This document shows, piece after piece, positions 7,014-11,546 of a stretch of DNA of 11,546 nt (its first letter is position 1; the number at the start of each line of letters is the position of its first letter). The position numbers and the translations under genes are program-made. Source of the DNA: Victivallales bacterium (lineage in GTDB: Bacteria; Verrucomicrobiota; Lentisphaeria; Oligosphaerales; Oligosphaeraceae); NCBI GenBank assembly GCA_017615955.1, contig JAFZZD010000053.1, forward strand, positions 1 to 11,546, read 5' to 3'. The notes beneath the pieces were generated by a model that had not been told where the DNA came from, ran no database searches, and saw only the letters and a list, made by a program, of their open reading frames with translations.

Positions 7014-8333
7014 ATGTTCAATGTAGGTTATGCTCAGGAAATCATCACACCTCCAGTAGGCGTGGGGCTGGCAGGTTACTTCAACAAACGTCCAAACGAG
7101 GGTACATACGATGACTTGTACTGCAAGGTGCTGGCCATGGAGTGCAATGGAAAGCGCTTCGCTTTGGTCACATACGACCTTTGCAGCATTCGCCCCTCCC
7201 TGTACGAGACATTGCAGGAGGCATTGAAGGCGGAGTTCGGAGAATTGAATGACAATATCATCCTCTCCGCAATCCATACGCACACCGGACCGGAATTCCC
7301 CAAGAAGGAAACCTGGGACGAACGCACAAAGATTGCAGCGGACATCATCGTCAGCGCCACCATCCGCGGCCTGAAGAGGGGCTTCCTGAACCTGCAGCCC
7401 GCCACGCTGGAGGCCACCACGGTCTATAACAACCCATACGCATTCGTGCGCCGCTATTTCATGAAGGATGGCAACATCGTCACCAATCCAGGCTGGCGCA
7501 ATCCCAACATCGACAGGCCTGAAAGCGAACTGGACCGCACCATCGGCATCCTGGCGGTCAGGCAGGGCGGGCGCATAGCCGCATTGGTCTGCAACATCGC
7601 AAACCATGCGGACACCATCGGCGGCAATCTGGTTTCAGCTGACTGGCCAGGCAGAATGACCCTGGCAATCCAGAACGAACTGAAGGAGAGCATCCCAGTG
7701 CTGACCATCGACGACGCATCTGGTGACATCAACCACTTCGACTTCAGACAGGACATCAAGCAGACAGGCTACTTCGAGGCGAACCGCATTGGCCGTGGTT
7801 ACGCCCGCATCATTCTGGACGCGCTGCCGAACCTCCAGCCCCTGAACTTCGACGAGGTCACCATCAAGAACACAGTGGTGGATATTCCGCACCGCATCCT
7901 CTCCCCAGAGGAAATCGCCGCCGCACAGCATATCCTGGACACCGTTCCGGACATCAAGAAGGAAGGCGACTTTGAAAGCCAGGACCTGGCGAACAAGGTG
8001 CCAGCCGCGCTGCGCTATTTCGCAAAGAGGGCGCTGGACGGGCAGAAGAACAGCACTCCTTCACACAAGGCACGCTTCACATCCTTCGCGTTCGGCAAGG
8101 AGCTGGTGATGGTGTCCCTGCCTGGCGAACCCTTCAATGGCATTGGCCGCGCAGTCCGCGCCAAGTCGAACTACAGATTCACGTTCCCGATTGAGCTGGC
8201 GCAGTCCCCGACCGGCTACACGCCCATGAAGGAATGCTTTGCCCGCGGCGGCTACGAAGTGCAGCCTGGTACCAACACATCCGCAGTGAACGCCTCCGAC
8301 GTCATAATCGACGCGGCTGTGTCCATCCTGTGA
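7014..8333 (+). CDS. neutral/alkaline ceramidase-fold protein, cytoplasmic, nucleophile not conserved
   Basis: A 439-aa protein resembling the N-terminal catalytic domain of neutral/alkaline non-lysosomal ceramidases (PF04734). The landmarks run in order: VGYAQEIITPP (4-14), SAIHTHTGP (85-93), NIANHADT (194-201), SADWPG (208-213), DASGDINHF (234-242), VSLPGEPF (367-374), and GYTPM (401-405) and GGYE (412-415). By comparison with Pseudomonas ceramidase, His88 or His90, His198, Glu372 and a Tyr (402 or 414) could bind zinc. The nucleophile Ser of the family's GDVSP motif is Asn240 here (GDIN), and there is no signal peptide and no C-terminal Ig-like domain, so true ceramidase activity is doubtful. 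It probably acts in the cytoplasm on another amide, ester or glycan-like substrate. It is 18 bp from the next gene, with which it must be cotranscribed. Fold assignment is confident; reaction is unknown. Confidence 0.85.
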   Translation: MFNVGYAQEIITPPVGVGLAGYFNKRPNEGTYDDLYCKVLAMECNGKRFALVTYDLCSIRPSLYETLQEALKAEFGELNDNIILSAIHTHTGPEFPKKETWDERTKIAADIIVSATIRGLKRGFLNLQPATLEATTVYNNPYAFVRRYFMKDGNIVTNPGWRNPNIDRPESELDRTIGILAVRQGGRIAALVCNIANHADTIGGNLVSADWPGRMTLAIQNELKESIPVLTIDDASGDINHFDFRQDIKQTGYFEANRIGRGYARIILDALPNLQPLNFDEVTIKNTVVDIPHRILSPEEIAAAQHILDTVPDIKKEGDFESQDLANKVPAALRYFAKRALDGQKNSTPSHKARFTSFAFGKELVMVSLPGEPFNGIGRAVRAKSNYRFTFPIELAQSPTGYTPMKECFARGGYEVQPGTNTSAVNASDVIIDAAVSIL

Positions 8334-8351
8334 TCGCATGGAGGGACTGCA

Positions 8352-9542
8352 ATGCTGGATATCACCAACTTCAGGCAAGGCGCGGTGCTGAACCACCTGC
8401 ATGGAAAGGAGACTGACAAGGGTCTCACAGTCCAGATTGAAGGCATATCGGAATACGGCCGTCCCGTCAAGGTGAACGGAGTTCCCGCCGAGATGGAGGG
8501 CCGTATTTTCCGTGCGGAAATCGAGCTGACGCAGAAGTTCAACGATGTGACTGCCTCCGTGCTCACGCCATTCGGCATCTATTCACAGACAATCACGCTG
8601 GTGTGGGACAAGAAGTCATTCCGCCGTTGCAATTTCTACATTGACGACCATAGCTTCCTTTTCACTGACCTGGCCAAGGAGCGCCCGCAGCGCGCATTCG
8701 ACCACTTCTACCTGAAGGGGCTGAAGGCCATACACGACAAGCTGGGTTTCAAGGTCACGCTGAACTGCTTCTTCCACAATGACCACCATGAATTCGTGCT
8801 CAGCGACATGCCTGACATCTGGAAGAGCGAGTTCATTGACAATTCGGACTGGCTGAAACTTTCATTCCACGCCTACAGCGAATTTCCCGACAGGCCATAC
8901 CTGGAGGCTGGCGCGGAGGAGTTCGGGCGGGACTATGACCTGGTGAAGAACGAGATCATCCGCTTTGCGGGCGAGGAAACATGGATCCCGCCCTTTGTCA
9001 TCCACTGGGCGAACATCAATCCCGCCGTGGCGAATGAACTCATCAAGCGCGGCACTCGCTGCTACAGCCGTAAATTCCGTCCCAGCGTAATGGGAGGCCC
9101 CAGCCTGGCGGACAGGCAGAAGGGCGGTGACATGAACAAAATCCAAAGCACTTCCTGCAAGGGCGCGGACGGTGTCGCCATGAACGAGGGGCTTGACATG
9201 CACTACAGCATCAGCGAGGAATACGACTACGTCAAGAGGCATAACTGCTACTATGACCCCACGCTGGGAGTGTTCTTCCTGTGCAGTTGCTGCACCTGCA
9301 ACCTGACGCCCATTGAGGAGATCAAGAAGCGTTTTGCCAAGCAAAAGGAAAACGCGGAGAAGTACAAGTTCGAGGTGTTCTGCGCAGCCTCCCATGAGCA
9401 ATACACATTCCCCTACTACCCGAACTATATCCCGGACCACTTGCAGCGCATAGAGTGCGCGACGCGCTGCCTGGTCGAGGACCTGGGCTGCAAGCCAGTC
9501 TTTGCCAATGACGGCATAATGGGCAATACAGCCTGGGAGTAG
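8352..9542 (+). CDS. polysaccharide-deacetylase-like (NodB-like) protein with N-terminal beta domain
   Basis: A 396-aa protein without a signal peptide. Residues about 20-88 look like a small beta-sandwich (VKVNGVPAEMEGRIF, FNDVTASVLTPFG), similar in style to accessory domains of sugar-active enzymes. Residues about 92-390 resemble a NodB/carbohydrate-esterase-4 barrel: FYIDDHSFLF (95-104) with the Asp98-Asp99 pair and His100, FKVTLNCFFHNDHH (133-146), LSFHAYSEFPDRPY (170-183) with His173, WIPPFVIHW (211-219), and ASHEQY (346-351). These could form a metal site, but the canonical CE4 motifs are not clearly present, so deacetylation is inference. A Cys cluster CSCCTC spans 311-316, unusual unless the protein stays in a reducing compartment. 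GGAGGG (8340-8345) lies 6 nt before ATG. Homologous pairs with ceramidase-like proteins are plausible partners in one pathway. Confidence 0.75.
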   Translation: MLDITNFRQGAVLNHLHGKETDKGLTVQIEGISEYGRPVKVNGVPAEMEGRIFRAEIELTQKFNDVTASVLTPFGIYSQTITLVWDKKSFRRCNFYIDDHSFLFTDLAKERPQRAFDHFYLKGLKAIHDKLGFKVTLNCFFHNDHHEFVLSDMPDIWKSEFIDNSDWLKLSFHAYSEFPDRPYLEAGAEEFGRDYDLVKNEIIRFAGEETWIPPFVIHWANINPAVANELIKRGTRCYSRKFRPSVMGGPSLADRQKGGDMNKIQSTSCKGADGVAMNEGLDMHYSISEEYDYVKRHNCYYDPTLGVFFLCSCCTCNLTPIEEIKKRFAKQKENAEKYKFEVFCAASHEQYTFPYYPNYIPDHLQRIECATRCLVEDLGCKPVFANDGIMGNTAWE

Positions 9543-9551
9543 CGGTAGTAA

Positions 9552-9583
9552 CGACGGCTTTAGCGAAGCGTACCTCGCCGTCG
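9552..9583. repeat. intergenic stem-loop, 7-bp stem
   Basis: CGACGGC (9552-9558) pairs exactly with GCCGTCG (9577-9583) around an 18-nt loop; an alternative small hairpin GCTT/AAGC (9557-9560 with 9566-9569) competes with it. It fills half of the 62-bp gap between the deacetylase-like gene and the ExbB gene. No T-run follows on either strand, so it is not a standard terminator. It may be a dispersed palindromic repeat or an mRNA stability or processing element that separates the enzyme genes from the transport module. Confidence 0.5.
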
Positions 9584-9604
9584 AATTAACAAACAAGGTG
9601 ACAC

Positions 9605-10300
9605 ATGGAAAGCACCTCCTTCATTGAAAAGCTATTGGACGAGTGCGGTGGCGTAGGTTACGTGATCATCGCCCTTTTCCTGCTGGCGAGCCTGCTCTTC
9701 TTCCGCAGGTTCATCTATCTGCACAGGATAAAGATCGACAGTGACGGGTTCTTGCTTGGCATTAAGAACAAGCTTCATGACAGTCGCAAGACCATAGAGG
9801 CGATTGCAATCTGCGAGGATACACGCGGGCCGGTTGCCTCCGTGGTCAGGGCAATCCTGAGCAGGGACAGCAAGGACGAGGCGGCCCTTCGCCGTGCGGC
9901 GGACGAGGCGGCGATTGTTGAGGTGCCACGGCTTCAGAAGGGAATGCGCATCATTTCCGGCATAAGCCAGTTGCTGCCGCTTCTGGGGTTGCTGGGCACG
10001 GTGCTGTCCCTCCGCAGTTTCTTTGGCGAGATCGCCTCCAGCAACAACGTGGTCGCCCTTGGCGTGGAGCAGGTGTCAGGAGACATACGAACTGCGCTGG
10101 TGACCACTGCCATGGGCCTGGCTGGCGGAGCAATCGTGCATTTCTACAATCTCGTGCTTCAGGAAAGCTGCACGAATATCGTGGGCGAGATGGAGAAAAC
10201 CGCCGTGGAACTGATCAATTTCCTGGTGGAATCGCCTGAACTGGCGGACAGAATGAACAAGCGTGTCCTGGCGCAGGACAAGGAAGAGGGGCTTAAATGA
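9605..10300 (+). CDS. MotA/TolQ/ExbB-family proton channel subunit
   Basis: A 231-aa inner-membrane protein with three predicted helices: about 17-37 (GYVIIALFLLASLLFF), 114-140 (MRIISGISQLLPLLGLLGTV), and 161-185 (IRTALVTTAMGLAGGAIV). The large cytoplasmic segment between helices 1 and 2, and the LLPLLGLLGTV and TALVTTAMGLAGG motifs, are typical of ExbB/TolQ. With ExbD it would form the proton channel that powers a TonB- or TolA-type protein. The length is normal for the family. AAGGTG (9595-9600) precedes the ATG by 4 nt. Its stop overlaps the next start by 4 bp (ATGA). ExbB versus TolQ cannot be decided from the sequence alone; the following genes favour an Exb-type system. Confidence 0.92.
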   Translation: MESTSFIEKLLDECGGVGYVIIALFLLASLLFFRRFIYLHRIKIDSDGFLLGIKNKLHDSRKTIEAIAICEDTRGPVASVVRAILSRDSKDEAALRRAADEAAIVEVPRLQKGMRIISGISQLLPLLGLLGTVLSLRSFFGEIASSNNVVALGVEQVSGDIRTALVTTAMGLAGGAIVHFYNLVLQESCTNIVGEMEKTAVELINFLVESPELADRMNKRVLAQDKEEGLK

Positions 10301-10779
10301 CTTTCTGGCAGAAAAAACTGGTGAAGTATTCTGCGCCCTCGCCGCTGGTGGGGCTGGTGGACTTGTTCTTCATCCTGCTGGCCATATTTGTGCTGCGCAC
10401 CAACTTTGTCTATCTGCCTGGCATTCAAAGCGTGGAGCTGCCCTTGCTGAAGGACGCTGTGGTCATTTCCGCTGAAAAGCACATAATGACAGTCTCCTTT
10501 GACAGGAGCGCGAATTCACGGGGCAAGTACGTCTATACCTTCAATGGCGAGACACGCAAGAGCCTTGACGACATGGAGAGTTCTGTGAGGGAGGCACTTG
10601 CGACAACAGGCATTGCCTCCAATCGCGGGCATATACTCGTGCTCCTTGCGGAGAAGGGCATTCCCTACGAGCAGCTTGTGGAGATATATGCGTTCTCACG
10701 GCGTCTGAATGTGCAGCTTTTCCTGGCCACTGGCATTGAGCGTATGGAAAACAACCTTAGAATGGCGCCGCAGCCCTAG
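10297..10779 (+). CDS. ExbD/TolR-family protein
   Basis: A 160-aa protein with one N-terminal transmembrane helix, LVGLVDLFFILLAIFVL (17-33). Asp22 sits at the start of the helix, in the position of the conserved proton-carrying Asp of ExbD/TolR (usual motif PLVDV...). The periplasmic part has the family's strand-helix pattern, including HILVLLAEKGIPYEQLVEIYAFSR (111-134), which matches the ExbD ending in which the protein's positions are read out as v-i-aD--v-y. It overlaps the preceding ExbB-like gene by 4 bp and is preceded by GAGGGG 5 nt before ATG, so translation is coupled. The ExbB-ExbD pair is expected to form one complex with the next gene product. Confidence 0.9.
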   Translation: MTFWQKKLVKYSAPSPLVGLVDLFFILLAIFVLRTNFVYLPGIQSVELPLLKDAVVISAEKHIMTVSFDRSANSRGKYVYTFNGETRKSLDDMESSVREALATTGIASNRGHILVLLAEKGIPYEQLVEIYAFSRRLNVQLFLATGIERMENNLRMAPQP

Positions 10780-10784
10780 ACAGA

Positions 10785-11546
10785 ATGAAAGATGACCTTA
10801 CTGCAGATATTTCCTTGAGGGACAGGTTGCTTGACTGGGCCTGGCTCCTGCTGTTCCTGGCTCTTGTCATTGTGCCTGTAATGCTGATGAAGGTGCCGTC
10901 AGAGTTGCTTGTGCCACAGGCGGGCAATGGCAATTCGGGCAAGCCATTGGTGTTCTTGCCGGAAAACCAAAGATTTGGTTCTTCAGCTGCTTCCGTAAAG
11001 GAGAGCATTTATGCTTGGATGCAGTTGAAGAACCCTTTTCTTGGATTGACGCCTGACTGCCAATATGGCTTTCGGCAGTTTGTCAATGACGAAGTGAAAA
11101 GGGATTTTGAATACCTGGACCTGGAGAGTGCTTTGGTACCGCTTCAGCCAAAGGCAGCCCCCATGCTCTCAATGGCGAATAACGCCTTGCCAAGGTATGA
11201 AGGCGACATTCTTCTGGAACCGCTTATGGGCATCAATGTGGCAATGCCCGCCAGAACGCAGCTGGCGGAAGAAGAAGGTGCGTTCTGGTTCGATGAAAGA
11301 GGGCGCATTCTGCTGAATCCGCCGGAAATCAACCTGGTGGATGCAAGACGCGCCATTGCCGCAGGCCCCAGTGATGCTCAAATCAGAAATACCGCCTTGC
11401 AGCTGATGCCATCCCCACTGCCGGATGTGCCGGCCCGCATCGTTGTGAGGAAGAGCAGCGGCAACGGCGAACTGGATCGGCAGGCCGCTTCCGCATTGCG
11501 AAGGCGCTTGGTGCAGGGCGGCGTGCAAATACCAGCAGAAGGCCTC
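10785..11546 (+). CDS. TonB-like energy-transducer protein, partial (runs off window)
   Basis: An open frame of 254 codons with no stop, from ATG at 10785 to the window end, 5 nt after the ExbD-like stop. Residues about 17-36 (DWAWLLLFLALVIVPVMLM) form one N-terminal transmembrane anchor after a short charged cytoplasmic start, which is the TonB topology. A long periplasmic region follows without the usual Pro/Lys-rich linker. Residues 218-241 contain RIVVRKSSGNGELDRQA and ALRRR, which resemble the SSG-x2-LD-xAA-xxA-xRxR signature of TonB C-terminal domains. Together with ExbB and ExbD upstream this suggests the third component of a TonB-type system. There is no clear ribosome-binding site, so it probably depends on coupling to the ExbD gene. 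The true C-terminus is unknown; a PVC-specific non-TonB partner is possible. Confidence 0.65.
   Translation, partial: MKDDLTADISLRDRLLDWAWLLLFLALVIVPVMLMKVPSELLVPQAGNGNSGKPLVFLPENQRFGSSAASVKESIYAWMQLKNPFLGLTPDCQYGFRQFVNDEVKRDFEYLDLESALVPLQPKAAPMLSMANNALPRYEGDILLEPLMGINVAMPARTQLAEEEGAFWFDERGRILLNPPEINLVDARRAIAAGPSDAQIRNTALQLMPSPLPDVPARIVVRKSSGNGELDRQAASALRRRLVQGGVQIPAEGL

Noticed and set aside
6624..7607. A 327-codon minus-strand open frame opposite the ceramidase-like gene
   Set aside because: It spans the intergenic promoters and overlaps both the pseudopilin and the ceramidase-like gene in other frames; its protein has no recognisable domain and no start signal.
8862..9596. A 244-codon minus-strand open frame opposite the deacetylase-like gene
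   Set aside because: It is antisense to a gene with conserved motifs and correct ribosome site; its composition looks like a shadow of the GC-rich third positions.

Overview
The window looks like a chromosomal segment of a PVC-group bacterium, most likely Lentisphaerota (Victivallales-like). This rests on a pseudopilin with an [20 protein letters not shown] leader and an exact H-X9-DG motif, a large secreted DUF4838 protein, and a secreted CBM9-like modular hydrolase. These combinations are multiplied in Lentisphaerae/Victivallis genomes. The taxonomic call is inference from protein style, not from a marker gene.

The layout is divergent around a 214-bp intergenic region (6800-7013). Leftward (minus strand) there are four genes: a type II secretion-like pseudopilin (6799-6044), a small exported beta-sandwich-like protein (6016-5543), a 987-aa secreted protein with a CBM9-like N-terminus, a TIM-barrel-like core and a discoidin-like C-terminus (5438-2475), and a secreted DUF4838 protein (2485-122) that overlaps its neighbour. 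A sigma70-type promoter matching the consensus exactly (TTGACA, 17-bp spacer, TATAAT, with an extended -10 TG) drives this operon. A GC-rich hairpin followed by four Ts lies before the 987-aa gene and may reduce readthrough. The operon ends at a GCAGAG-type tandem repeat that touches the DUF4838 stop codon, followed by a long imperfect palindrome at the window edge.

Rightward (plus strand) there are two enzyme-like genes without signal peptides: a neutral-ceramidase-fold protein (7014-8333) that seems to lack the ceramidase nucleophile, and a NodB/polysaccharide-deacetylase-like protein with an N-terminal beta domain (8352-9542). After a 62-bp gap with a stem-loop comes a tight ExbB - ExbD - TonB-like module (9605-10300, 10297-10779, 10785 to the window end). 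The TonB-like gene runs off the window.

Taken together, the left arm looks like an exported glycan-handling set and the right arm like intracellular hydrolysis of a small acyl/glycan-type substrate plus an energy-transducing inner-membrane complex. No rRNA, tRNA, CRISPR array, transposase or integrase was seen. No outer-membrane receptor, sulfatase or regulator gene lies in the window, so the substrate cannot be named. The only stretches without genes are 1-121, 5439-5542, 6800-7013 and 9543-9604, and each is described below.
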